A DNA stretch of 64,000 nucleotides from JBGQOG01 sp052113705 (GCF_052113705.1 NZ_JBGQOG010000004.1:248001-312000); one strand, 5' to 3'. Shown: positions 34,540-42,038, counted from the stretch's first letter. Program-made: numbers and translations. Notes: generated by a model not told the origin, from the sequence alone.

Positions 34540-35472
34540 ATGGCACGCAAGCCCAGAACCATCATCACCTGCGCCATCACCGGTGCGATCCACACGCCCA
34601 CCATGTCGGATGCGCTGCCCTATACCGCCGAAGACATCGCGCATCAGGCGATTGCGGCGGCCGACGCAGGTGCCTCGATCCTGCATTTGCACGCGCGGCG
34701 CCCCGAGGATGGCGGCGTCTCGGTGGATACCGAGCATTTCCGCGCCTTTCTGCCGCAGGTGAAACAGGCGACAGATGCCGTGGTAAACATCTCGACCGGC
34801 GGCAGTCTGACGCTGTCGATTGCCGACCGGGTGAAACCGGCCGAGACCTTCTCGCCCGAGATGTGCTCGCTCAACATGGGGTCGATGAACTTCTCGTTTC
34901 ACCCCTTGGCCAAGCGCTATGACAGCTGGAAATTCGATTGGGAAAAGGATTACGTCGAAGGGTCGGAAGGCAATATCTTCCGCAATACGTTCAAGGATAT
35001 CCGTGAGGCCGCGACGCGGCTGGCACCGCATGACATCAAGTTTGAGCATGAATGCTATGACGTGGGGCATCTCTATAACCTGAAATTCTGTATGGATATC
35101 GGGCTGTTCAAGGCGCCGATCTTCATTCAGTTCATCTTCGGGATCCTGGGCGGGATCGGGCCGGAGGTGGACAATCTGATCTTCATGAAGCGCACCGCCG
35201 ACCGTCTGTTTGGTGATGATTACCGCTGGTCCGTCCTTGGGGCGGGGGGCGCGCAGATGCCGCTGGCCACCACCGCCAGCCAGATGGGCGGTAATGTGCG
35301 GGTGGGGCTGGAGGACAGCCTGTTCATCTCGCGCGGGGTTCTGGCCGAGAGCAATGCGCAGCAGGTCGCCAAGATCCGCCGCATCGTCGAGGATCTGGGC
35401 TGCGAAGTGGCCAGCCCGGATGAGGCGCGCGAGATGCTGGGGCTGAAAGGCGGCGACCGGGTCAATTTCTGA
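34540..35472 (+). CDS. BKACE-family enzyme (3-keto-5-aminohexanoate cleavage protein type)
   Basis: A 310-residue Zn-dependent TIM-barrel Claisen-type enzyme (DUF849). It transfers an acetyl group: a beta-keto acid plus acetyl-CoA gives acetoacetate plus a new acyl-CoA. Metal-site motifs are ILHLHAR (His49, His51) and FEHECYDVG, with SVLGAGGAQMPL in the CoA-binding part. The substrate side chain varies widely in the family (3-keto-5-aminohexanoate, dehydrocarnitine and others). Paired with the 3-hydroxyacyl dehydrogenase-like enzyme upstream, it suggests oxidation of a beta-hydroxy acid to a beta-keto acid followed by cleavage. Confidence 0.9.
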   Translation: MARKPRTIITCAITGAIHTPTMSDALPYTAEDIAHQAIAAADAGASILHLHARRPEDGGVSVDTEHFRAFLPQVKQATDAVVNISTGGSLTLSIADRVKPAETFSPEMCSLNMGSMNFSFHPLAKRYDSWKFDWEKDYVEGSEGNIFRNTFKDIREAATRLAPHDIKFEHECYDVGHLYNLKFCMDIGLFKAPIFIQFIFGILGGIGPEVDNLIFMKRTADRLFGDDYRWSVLGAGGAQMPLATTASQMGGNVRVGLEDSLFISRGVLAESNAQQVAKIRRIVEDLGCEVASPDEAREMLGLKGGDRVNF

Positions 35473-35839
35473 CAGCGTCTGAGGGCGTTGCGGGGCAGGG
35501 TTGATTGTGTCTGGCCCCGGAGGGGGATGGTGGCAGCGCGTCCGGCTCCGGCTCTGGGGGCCGGAGCGGTTGAAGATCGTTCGGCCAGGGCACGCCGCGC
35601 GCGGCACTTCAGGTCCGGCCCGCCGCGTTGTCGGGCGAAACTGCGCGCGGCACCCCGCCGCATGGAGTGTCGCCAAACGCCTTCTGTGGAGGGGCGGCAT
35701 CCCCCGAGATGCTGCACCCGGACATGCTCAGCGCCGATGCGGCGGCGATGGGGCCGCCCCGGTGCAGCAGCGGAAGCTGTGGCCGCAAACGGGGCATATT
35801 CTGCCCGACGCCTGAACGGGGGTGCCGTTCAAGGCCGTG
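35473..35839. other. Intergenic stretch after the catabolic operon
   Basis: 367 bp without a convincing gene. Several short GC-rich hairpins occur, and no known remnant was recognised. Confidence 0.5.
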
Positions 35840-36292
35840 TCACATGGCGCGGTCGCGCGACCACAAGCCACCGATCACCAGGAATGCGGTGCCGAACAGA
35901 AGCTGCCAAAGCGCGCTGGAGCCATGCGCGACAAAATCACCACCGCCATAGTTCAAGTAGGTCGCACTTCCGAGGGTGATCGGCGGTTCCGCTCCTTGCC
36001 AGCCCTTGATGACTAAAATGCCGATCGCCAGCAGTGACGTAAACAAGCCCGCGAATGTGCAGCCCGAGAGGATCAAAAGACAGTGGCCTGCGGCTTGGCG
36101 GGTGCTTGGTGCGCGATCGCCAAGAGATGCGGCCAAATATCCGAAGCCTGTTCCGATGACGTCGTTGTCGAACAGCGCCAAAGGTTTCAATTCGCCGAAT
36201 AGACTTTCTGCGGCGCTCCTCAATGTCAGATACCACAAGAAGCCGATCAGCGCGCAGGCGAAAAAGCGTTGAACATGCTGAAAATGCGTCAT
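35840..36292 (-). CDS. Small integral membrane protein of unknown function
   Basis: A 150-residue protein with three clear hydrophobic segments (about residues 9-27, 68-95 and 126-144). GDFVAHGSSALWQLLFGTAFL lies before the last helix. Base composition is lower in GC than the catabolic operon beside it, suggesting an accessory origin. It lies between the operon and a decayed integrase end, so it may be cargo left from an older element at the same tRNA. No function is assigned. Confidence 0.7.
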   Translation of the reverse strand: MTHFQHVQRFFACALIGFLWYLTLRSAAESLFGELKPLALFDNDVIGTGFGYLAASLGDRAPSTRQAAGHCLLILSGCTFAGLFTSLLAIGILVIKGWQGAEPPITLGSATYLNYGGGDFVAHGSSALWQLLFGTAFLVIGGLWSRDRAM

Positions 36293-36470
36293 CTCAATCC
36301 TGACAGGCTAAACCATTGCATCCTCTATCATCGGCGCATTGCGCGTCAATCTCGGTCTGGACAGCGCCGAGCGTTCCAATGGTCTGAAGGCTGCCCGGGG
36401 GCAGATCTCGCCGTTCGCGGGGCAGCTGGGCAAGGTCGCGGCCGGGCTGGTGGCCGCCGCCGTTCCGGCG

Positions 36471-36618
36471 ATGACGGCGAAGCACGCGGGCGCGGCGCGG
36501 CAGATCCTGCGGGCAGCTCAGGCGCGACAGAAGCGGCAAGGAGCGGCACGCGGCCAGGGCGGCGACCCGACATCCAGAGTGATGCCCCAGGGGGTGTCGG
36601 TACGGCCAATATATTGAG
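36471..36618 (+). pseudogene. Decayed integrase C-terminus and right end of an older element
   Basis: The translated piece MTAKHAGAARQILRAAQ followed by ARQKRQ matches the C-terminus of the intact integrase at 46.6 kb (MIAKYAGEARQIMRARQAREKRQ). The following ~90 bp also align with the DNA after the intact integrase (AGTGATGCCC versus AGTGATACCC, GGGGTGT, GTAC, ATTGA-GGAAATGG), ending in the same attachment core. The integrase stop has been lost and no catalytic domain remains. This is a relic of a related element at the same tRNA-Cys. Confidence 0.75.
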
Positions 36619-36670
36619 GGAAATGGAGGCGGGTACCGGAATCGAACCGGTCTTCACGGATTTGCAATCC
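36619..36670. repeat. attL core (displaced 3' part of tRNA-Cys)
   Basis: 52 bp identical to 46722-46773, covering the tRNA-Cys 3' half from the anticodon loop to CCA plus a few flanking bases. Only the 3' part is present, so it is not a functional tRNA. Bases outside the repeat differ immediately on the element side. Confidence 0.92.
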
Positions 36671-37510
36671 CGAAACAACGTTATTGAATTCAATGCTTTA
36701 GATCAAAAAAAGGTTTCCGACAAACCGGGAACGCAAGACGAACGTGATACCCGCAAAAATGCGGTCCAGACCTGCGAGGCCGAGTATCTGCGGCGCGCCG
36801 AACGGGCGAGGCCGCTGCAAAACTGGTCCTCTGACCGCTGGGGCTGGAAGCGCGCAATCCGCCGCGATGCGTACCTGTCGGACGCTGCCAAGCTGCTTGC
36901 AGCGACGCTGTGCGACGACTTCGCTCACCATGAGACCGCCGCCTGCAACCCGTCTGTCGAGACGCTGGCCGAGGCTTTGGCGAAGTCTGAGCGGTCGATC
37001 CAGCGGGCCTTGGCCGAGCTGAAAGACGGTCATTGGATCGCCGTTGCCGCCGTCCAAGGCCGGGGCCGCAAGAACGAAATCCGCTTCCTAAATGGTGACG
37101 GAACTGTCGCCCTTACCCCGTCCCAAAAGGTGACAACGCTGTCACCCAAAGAGCCGGAAAAGGTGACAACCGTGACGCTAAAAGGTGACAAACGTGTCAC
37201 CCCCTATAATAAGGATAAACCAAATAAGAACCAAAGGGCGTGCGCGAGCCGCGAGGCCGAAGATCCGCGCCAACCGCATCAGCGAAAAGTCGTCCACTTC
37301 GGCTCCCACAACCTCACCGCGTGGAACGCTTGGCTGGCTGAGCGGGGCTTCAAATTCGCCGTGGAGCAACTGGCCCCGAAAGCGAGCGACCGTGACGGTG
37401 TCGGCTACGACATGCCCGGGCGCATGCCTCCGGCCAAGTATGACAAAATTGGTGAAGTCATCGCAGATCGGTATTTCGGGTTCTTGCTAGGGAAGCTGAC
37501 CGAAGCATGA
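36623..37510 (+). CDS. Winged-helix (HTH_36-like) protein, 5' end interrupted by attL
   Basis: 295 residues are open from the ATG inside the attachment core. A winged-helix domain spans about residues 85-145 (LAATLCDDF ... NPSVETLAEALAKSERSIQRALAELKDGHWIAV), the type found in phage replication or regulatory proteins. The C-terminal part is basic, then ends in a short helical domain. No in-frame ATG/GTG/TTG with a ribosome site exists between the core (last candidate TTG 36662) and the domain. In the excised circle the frame would instead begin at the ATG overlapping the integrase stop (46642), adding 28 codons. Role in element replication is inferred. Confidence 0.7.
   Translation: MEAGTGIEPVFTDLQSRNNVIEFNALDQKKVSDKPGTQDERDTRKNAVQTCEAEYLRRAERARPLQNWSSDRWGWKRAIRRDAYLSDAAKLLAATLCDDFAHHETAACNPSVETLAEALAKSERSIQRALAELKDGHWIAVAAVQGRGRKNEIRFLNGDGTVALTPSQKVTTLSPKEPEKVTTVTLKGDKRVTPYNKDKPNKNQRACASREAEDPRQPHQRKVVHFGSHNLTAWNAWLAERGFKFAVEQLAPKASDRDGVGYDMPGRMPPAKYDKIGEVIADRYFGFLLGKLTEA
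36743..36752. promoter_or_regulatory. Candidate integrase arm-type site, left side
   Basis: CGTGATACCC also occurs at 46669-46678, with AGTGATACCC at 46681-46690. All three are in the same orientation and lie just inside the element, near the attachment cores. Confidence 0.5.
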
Positions 37511-37562
37511 GCGCCCCCCGTTCCGCCCCCACCCACCAGACCGAAGCACCGAGGAAGCACTG

Positions 37563-37898
37563 ATGGCTCATTGGCCCTACAACACGTCGAAATGGGCGAA
37601 GCTGCGCGAGGCGAAGCTGTCGGCGCATCCGCTCTGCGAGATCTGCCAGCGGCGCGGCGATGTGGAAGCCGCTGTGGCGGTCGATCACTTCAAGCCGATC
37701 AAGCAAGGCGGCTCGCCGTTCCCGGCCTTGTCGGGCCTGTTGTCGCTTTGTCTGAGCTGCCACAACGAGAAGACCGCCTCTTTCGACAAGCCCGGCGGTC
37801 AGGCTTTCCGTCGCCGCTTCAAAGGCTTCGATGCGAACGGCAATCCGATTGACCCCTTCGACGCGTGGCACGCTGCGGCGGGACCGGGGGGCCTTTGA
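37563..37898 (+). CDS. HNH endonuclease
   Basis: A 111-residue HNH nuclease: two CxxC zinc-knuckle pairs (HPLCEICQRRG and LCLSCHNEK) flank the DHFKPI catalytic His and the Asn of the beta-beta-alpha metal fold. Small HNH proteins next to TerL are required for packaging-linked DNA cleavage in many cos-type HK97-like phages. An 18-codon ORF (37507-37563) links the previous gene (ATGA) to this start (TGATG), so translation is probably coupled through it. Confidence 0.88.
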   Translation: MAHWPYNTSKWAKLREAKLSAHPLCEICQRRGDVEAAVAVDHFKPIKQGGSPFPALSGLLSLCLSCHNEKTASFDKPGGQAFRRRFKGFDANGNPIDPFDAWHAAAGPGGL

Positions 37899-37982
37899 AG
37901 ACGGGGCTTTGAGGGGTCAAGACCGTACTCCCTACCTTCACGTTGACTTAATTAAATTACAAAAAACAAAAGGTTACGAGCA
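37899..37982. other. AT-rich gap between HNH and terL (candidate promoter or cos region)
   Basis: An abrupt AT-rich patch, including TTGACTTAATTAAATTAC from 37943, in otherwise GC-rich DNA. The position between HNH and TerL is where small terminase or cos sites often lie. No small terminase fits in 84 bp. Confidence 0.4.
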
Positions 37983-39650
37983 ATGGGCATGAGAGGAAAA
38001 GGCGCGAAGCCGAAGGGATTGCTGGTTATCGAGGGCGGCGCGCCGGATCTGTTCCACCCGCAGGGCACCCGCCCGGCACCCCGCGCTTTCCCGTGGGAAG
38101 CCCCGGGCCTCGGTCGGGTGGATCGCGTCGTGGCCTTCCTTGAATTCCTGCCGATCACCCAAGGCAAGCTGGCGGGGCAGAACCTCAAGGTGCGCCCGTG
38201 GCAGCGCCGCTTTCTCGAAGCCGTCTATGCCGAGGATGCGGCAGGCGACCGCCCGGTGCGCACTGCCGTGCTGACCATGCCCCGCAAGAACGGCAAGACC
38301 CAGATCGTCGCAGGCCTCGCGCTGTGCCACCTGCTGGGGCCGGAGGCCGAGGCGCGGGGCGAGATCTACGCCGCCGCCAATGACCGCTTCCAATCGGGCA
38401 AAACCTTCAACGAGATCGTGGCCATTCTCGACAGCGTTCCCGAGCTGGACGCCCGGGTCAACGTGACCAAATTCCGCAAAGAGATTGAGGTGCTGACGGG
38501 GCCAGGAAAGGGATCGCTCTTCGCCGCCCTCTCTGCCGATGCCGCTGGCAAGCATGGCCTCTCCCCTAGCTTCATCGTCTATGACGAACTCGGCCAAGCC
38601 CCGAAGCGGGATCTCTATGAGGCGCTGGATACCGCGATGGGCGCGCGGGACAATCCGCTGATGGTGGTGATTTCCACCCAAGCCGCCGACGATCACGCCA
38701 TCATGTCCGAGCTGGTGGACTACGGCCAGAAGGTCAACGCGGGCGAGCTGGAAGACGCGGCCTTCCACCTGACCTTCTACGGCGCCAGCGACGCAGACGA
38801 CCCGTGGCACCCCGACACTTGGGCCAAGGCCAACCCGGCGCTTGGCGACTTCCGCAGCCTGTCAGACGTGCAGCGGCAGGCGGCACAGGCGCAGCGCATG
38901 CCCTCGGCCGAGCATAGCTTTCGCAACCTGATCCTGAATCAGCGCGTCTCGGCCCATGTGCGCTTTATCGCCAAGGCCGAATGGGACATGAACGGCACCG
39001 CGCCGGATCTGGCCTATCTGCGGGGCCGTCCCTGCTATGCCGGGCTGGATCTTTCGGCCAGCCGCGACCTGACCGCCTTTGTCATGGTCTTCCCCGATGA
39101 CAACGGCCATTTCGACGTGCTGGCACGGTTCTATCTGCCCGAGGCGGGCCTGCGCGACAAATCCGAGGCGGACCGCGTGCCCTATGACGTCTGGGCGCGG
39201 CAGGGCATCCTGACGGCCATTCCGGGCGCGACGGTCGACCCGTCCTTTGTGGCGCAGGACATTGCCGAGGCGGCGGCGGAATACGAGCTGCAGGGCCTCG
39301 CCTATGACCGCTGGCGGATCAATGACCTGAAACGCGAGCTGAGCCTGATCGGGGCCGAGGATCTGCCGTTGAAGGAATTCGGCCAAGGCTTCCGCGACAT
39401 GGCACCGGCCATCGACACGATGGAGCGTCTGGTGGCCGAGGGACGGCTGCGCCACGGCGGCAACCCGATCCTGACCATGTGCGCCTCAAACGCTGTTATT
39501 GAGCGGGACGCGGCGGGCAATAGGAAGCTGGCCAAGCATAAGAGCACGGGCCGAATTGACGGAATGGTGGCTCTCGCCATGGCATTGGGGGCGGCAGGCA
39601 GACCCGCAGAAATGAGCCTGCCTGCTTGTTTGGCGGAGTTTCTTTCATAG
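37983..39650 (+). CDS. Phage terminase large subunit
   Basis: A 555-residue TerL of the Terminase_1/HK97 class, the motor that packages DNA into proheads. The ATPase part has a Walker A-like MPRKNGKTQ (about 99-107) and Walker B FIVYDELG (Asp201, Glu202). The nuclease part begins with YAGLDLSASRDLTAF (Asp356), with later Asp residues in AYDRWR and GRIDGMVAL. Length is normal and the gene appears intact. In the integrated state it is far from portal and capsid (4.6 kb away, with opposite-strand genes between). Confidence 0.95.
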   Translation: MGMRGKGAKPKGLLVIEGGAPDLFHPQGTRPAPRAFPWEAPGLGRVDRVVAFLEFLPITQGKLAGQNLKVRPWQRRFLEAVYAEDAAGDRPVRTAVLTMPRKNGKTQIVAGLALCHLLGPEAEARGEIYAAANDRFQSGKTFNEIVAILDSVPELDARVNVTKFRKEIEVLTGPGKGSLFAALSADAAGKHGLSPSFIVYDELGQAPKRDLYEALDTAMGARDNPLMVVISTQAADDHAIMSELVDYGQKVNAGELEDAAFHLTFYGASDADDPWHPDTWAKANPALGDFRSLSDVQRQAAQAQRMPSAEHSFRNLILNQRVSAHVRFIAKAEWDMNGTAPDLAYLRGRPCYAGLDLSASRDLTAFVMVFPDDNGHFDVLARFYLPEAGLRDKSEADRVPYDVWARQGILTAIPGATVDPSFVAQDIAEAAAEYELQGLAYDRWRINDLKRELSLIGAEDLPLKEFGQGFRDMAPAIDTMERLVAEGRLRHGGNPILTMCASNAVIERDAAGNRKLAKHKSTGRIDGMVALAMALGAAGRPAEMSLPACLAEFLS

Positions 39651-39666
39651 GCCCCAGACGTGCAGC

Positions 39667-40524
39667 TTAATTTTTGGCTATTGCATTCGGCATCTCTTGC
39701 ATGATTTTCTGCATTTCGGCGTCAAGCGCAGCTGAGGCCTTCTCTTGCTCTTGGATTTGGAGATCTTGCTCTAAAATCAACATAATTCCCTTCTTTAAAA
39801 CGGGGAATACTTCTAGGCAGAAACTTTCATCAAGCTCGTGAATTCCCTTACTTAGTATCGCATAGATTTTGCGGTGTTTAACAAGGCCGTCCGGTAGAAA
39901 CTCCGCTATAGAAGATATCTTCTCGTCCATTCTGAGGGTTTGAAATCCATCAATGGTGCCATTCTTCTTCTCGTATCGTTCAAAATGCGAAAGGATGAGG
40001 CTTTCAAAAATTCGGCGCAAGTAAACGAACGATCCAATTCCGATGCCATGACTGGCTAGCCCACTAGCGCGATGCAGTTCTGAAAAATACTTTCTATCAA
40101 GAACGCCACGATACTTCTTAAGGTCGGAACTCGCTATGTCCTCCATCGACGGGTACATACCAATTTTGACGATTCCATCTTTAACCACGGAAAATACTGA
40201 CGTGAACAAATGATCTCGTCGGGTGCACCTCATGTGCACAAAGAAAGTTGCTGGTGAAAATTTAGTTTGCGTCTCGAAGTTAAAATCAGTGAGGTGGGCA
40301 GAATATTTCCACCTCTGAAATGTCGCTTCCTGCTCGCACCGCACGCAATAGCAATCGAATTGAATGTCACGCTTCATCAAATCTACGAGAATATCATATT
40401 TTTCATCACTCGATATTTCTCGGAAATGCTCGTTGAACTTGAAGGCAGCGTAAAGTGGCGATTCTACGCAGATTTTTCTATAGATATCTTCAACCACTTC
40501 GAGACTCCATTTTTTCAAGTGCAA
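39667..40524 (-). CDS. Unknown protein with putative zinc knuckle, AT-rich cargo gene
   Basis: A 285-residue protein not firmly recognised. Residues about 55-105 contain CYCVRCEQ and later HMRCTRRDH, a possible zinc site. The C-terminal half is helical (SFVYLRRIFESLILSHFERYEKK ... IYAILSKGIHELDES) and resembles DUF4145/HEPN-like proteins in style, but no RxxxxH nuclease motif is clear. Base composition is far richer in AT than the rest of the element, pointing to separate acquisition. It overlaps the XRE gene by 35 bp and is cotranscribed with it, opposite to the phage genes. An anti-phage defence or lysogenic-conversion role is plausible but unproven. Confidence 0.75.
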   Translation of the reverse strand: MHLKKWSLEVVEDIYRKICVESPLYAAFKFNEHFREISSDEKYDILVDLMKRDIQFDCYCVRCEQEATFQRWKYSAHLTDFNFETQTKFSPATFFVHMRCTRRDHLFTSVFSVVKDGIVKIGMYPSMEDIASSDLKKYRGVLDRKYFSELHRASGLASHGIGIGSFVYLRRIFESLILSHFERYEKKNGTIDGFQTLRMDEKISSIAEFLPDGLVKHRKIYAILSKGIHELDESFCLEVFPVLKKGIMLILEQDLQIQEQEKASAALDAEMQKIMQEMPNAIAKN

Positions 40525-40738
40525 TTTTTACACCAACGCCTATACCATGTTCAGAAATAAATATAACTCCAGATTTTTCGAGTGCGGATTTGATTTCAGC
40601 GACAGCCGATGCGGAGACCTGCCTTCTATCTTTTTCAAAGTCTACAATCGTTGACAGTCCCACCGATGCGGCATCGGCCAGTTGAGGCTGTGTCATTCCC
40701 ATCAAGGCACGTGCCGCGCGGCATTGAGCTGGTGTCAT
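40490..40738 (-). CDS. XRE-family helix-turn-helix regulator
   Basis: An 82-residue single-domain Cro/C1-type repressor: MTPAQCRAARALMGMTQPQL, then ADAASVGLSTIVDFEKDRRQ and a short tail (HGIGVGVKIALEK). The ATG at 40738 was chosen because the HTH begins there and an operator-like inverted repeat directly abuts it. The frame is open further upstream without homology. It is followed by the unknown effector gene with a 35-bp overlap. It may repress both itself and the rightward genes from 40820, acting as the element's maintenance switch. Confidence 0.85.
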   Translation of the reverse strand: MTPAQCRAARALMGMTQPQLADAASVGLSTIVDFEKDRRQVSASAVAEIKSALEKSGVIFISEHGIGVGVKIALEKMESRSG

Positions 40739-40739
40739 A

Positions 40740-40756
40740 TCAACATTTTCTGTTGA
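40740..40756. promoter_or_regulatory. Operator-like inverted repeat at the XRE start
   Basis: TCAACA-TTTTC-TGTTGA, a perfect 6-bp inverted repeat two bases upstream of the XRE start codon. Binding here would autorepress the leftward operon. Confidence 0.6.
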
Positions 40757-40776
40757 CGGGCGGAAGGCCCGTAGGT

Positions 40777-40797
40777 TATCAACATTAAATATTGATA
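40777..40797. promoter_or_regulatory. Second operator-like inverted repeat, between XRE and the rightward genes
   Basis: TATCAA-CATTAAATA-TTGATA, 23 bp before the rightward start at 40820. It shares half-site style (ATCAA/TTGAT) with the repeat at 40740. Together they suit a C1/Cro-like divergent switch. Confidence 0.6.
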
Positions 40798-40819
40798 CCT
40801 CATCTCGGGAGAACCGACA

Positions 40820-41014
40820 ATGCCGAACAAGCACGTTCCGGCAGCCGCCCCCGGCTTGCCTACAGCCCACCTGAACGAAATTCATGACTGCCTCGCCCTA
40901 GCGCTGGACGCGACCGAGCGACGGGGCGGCTACAGCCAGACCGAGCGCGAGGCCCGCAGCTACCTGCGCACCGCCCTGCGCCGCACGTCCAAGCTGATCG
41001 CGGTGCAGCAATGA
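40820..41014 (+). CDS. Small element protein of unknown function
   Basis: A 64-residue hydrophilic, helical protein (HLNEIHDCLALALDATERRGG ... YLRTALRRTSKLIAV). GGGAGAA precedes the ATG, and its stop overlaps the next start (ATGA at 41011-41014). As the first gene right of the XRE switch it may be an early regulatory protein, but no motif supports a specific role. Confidence 0.6.
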   Translation: MPNKHVPAAAPGLPTAHLNEIHDCLALALDATERRGGYSQTEREARSYLRTALRRTSKLIAVQQ

Positions 41015-41397
41015 ACCGCCGCGCCTTCCTCTCTGCCGCCCCCGCCCTCAGTCTGGCCACCCTGCCCGCCGCTGCCGCCGCAGACCCGATCCTGCCGCTC
41101 TATGAACGCTGGTGGTTCCTGTTCAACGAGTGGAACCGCCTTTGCACGCTGCTGGAAGACCGGGTTGAAGACACGCCGGAAATGGATGCGATTTTCATGG
41201 AGCGTTGGCGGCTCTACGGCCAGATTGCCGACACAGCGCCGCGTAGCGCTGCTGGGGTCGCTGCCATGGCGCATGTCATGTGGATCGAGGAGGGGCCAAG
41301 CTCAATCCCCGACACGCCCGCCTATCACACGGAAATCACGCTGGAACGGCACCGCTTGCTGCAATCGCTGCGGCGCGGGGCGCTGGAGATGGCGTAA
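41011..41397 (+). CDS. Element protein with signal-peptide-like N-terminus, unknown function
   Basis: A 128-residue protein. The start MNRRAFLSAAPALSLATLPA resembles a Tat/Sec signal peptide, with an Ala-rich cleavage region. The rest is helical (ERWWFLFNEWNRLCTLLEDRV ... AYHTEITLERHRLLQSLRRG). Translationally coupled to the previous small gene. Function unknown. Export, if real, would be unusual for a satellite early gene. Confidence 0.6.
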   Translation: MNRRAFLSAAPALSLATLPAAAAADPILPLYERWWFLFNEWNRLCTLLEDRVEDTPEMDAIFMERWRLYGQIADTAPRSAAGVAAMAHVMWIEEGPSSIPDTPAYHTEITLERHRLLQSLRRGALEMA

Positions 41398-41483
41398 AAA
41401 AATTGCAACGCGACACGAAAATGGATTTATCCCTGCCAATGGTAATGCTACAAATAAAATAACGCAGGAACTCTGGTGGTAGC

Positions 41484-42038
41484 ATGACCAAAACAATCAA
41501 CCTGAATGAACCGATCTTCGCACAGACTGAACTGTGCGATATGGCGCGGCTGGAAGCGAACACGGTGAACAACTGGGTTCGGCTGAACCATGTGGTGCCC
41601 GCCCCCTCGACGGATCGCCGGATGCGGGGGCGTCGGTTCTATACGCTGCTGGAATGCGTCAAGGCGCGGATCATGGGCAGCTGCGTCGAACGTTTGGCCA
41701 TGCAGCCCGCCCATGCCGCCGAAGTCGCGGCCCATGCGTTGCAGGTGATTGCGAAGGAATTGCCCGGCGAGGAAATCTCGACCATCGACGTTGCGGTTTT
41801 CAGCTATCTGATCGTGTCGCAGGCGAGTGGCAATGTCACGGTTTCGACCGCCTATCGCTGGGGTAAGTTCGCGCAGGCCGGGGCAGATCCGACCTTCTAC
41901 GGCATGAACCCGGACAACTATCCCGCCGCGATGCCGGTGATTTTCCCGCTGGAAGCCTTTGCGATTGTTCCGATCACTCAGTTGTTCCGCGAGGTTTTCA
42001 ACGCCGCCGCCGAGATCTTGGAAGGGGACAGCGCGTGA
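41484..42038 (+). CDS. MerR-like HTH DNA-binding protein of the element
   Basis: A 184-residue protein with an N-terminal winged-HTH of MerR/AlpA style (TELCDMARLEANTVNNWVRL ... GRRFYTLLECVKARIM). The C-terminal domain is mostly hydrophobic and helical (ISTIDVAVFSYLIVSQAS), ending in LFREVFNAAAEILEG. It sits just upstream of the capsid gene, so it may activate the late genes. Alternatively, an HTH plus helical oligomer is also the layout of small terminases, which are otherwise missing here. Neither role is demonstrated. Confidence 0.65.
   Translation: MTKTINLNEPIFAQTELCDMARLEANTVNNWVRLNHVVPAPSTDRRMRGRRFYTLLECVKARIMGSCVERLAMQPAHAAEVAAHALQVIAKELPGEEISTIDVAVFSYLIVSQASGNVTVSTAYRWGKFAQAGADPTFYGMNPDNYPAAMPVIFPLEAFAIVPITQLFREVFNAAAEILEGDSA

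Noticed and set aside
17486..35472. The catabolic island as part of the mobile element
   Set aside because: Its GC content and codon style match the chromosome, and it lies outside the att repeats; no integrase or flanking repeat of its own was found.
36269..36622. Extension of the winged-helix gene frame left of attL
   Set aside because: It runs through host DNA and the decayed integrase end in a different frame, so it cannot be the native 5' end of an element gene.
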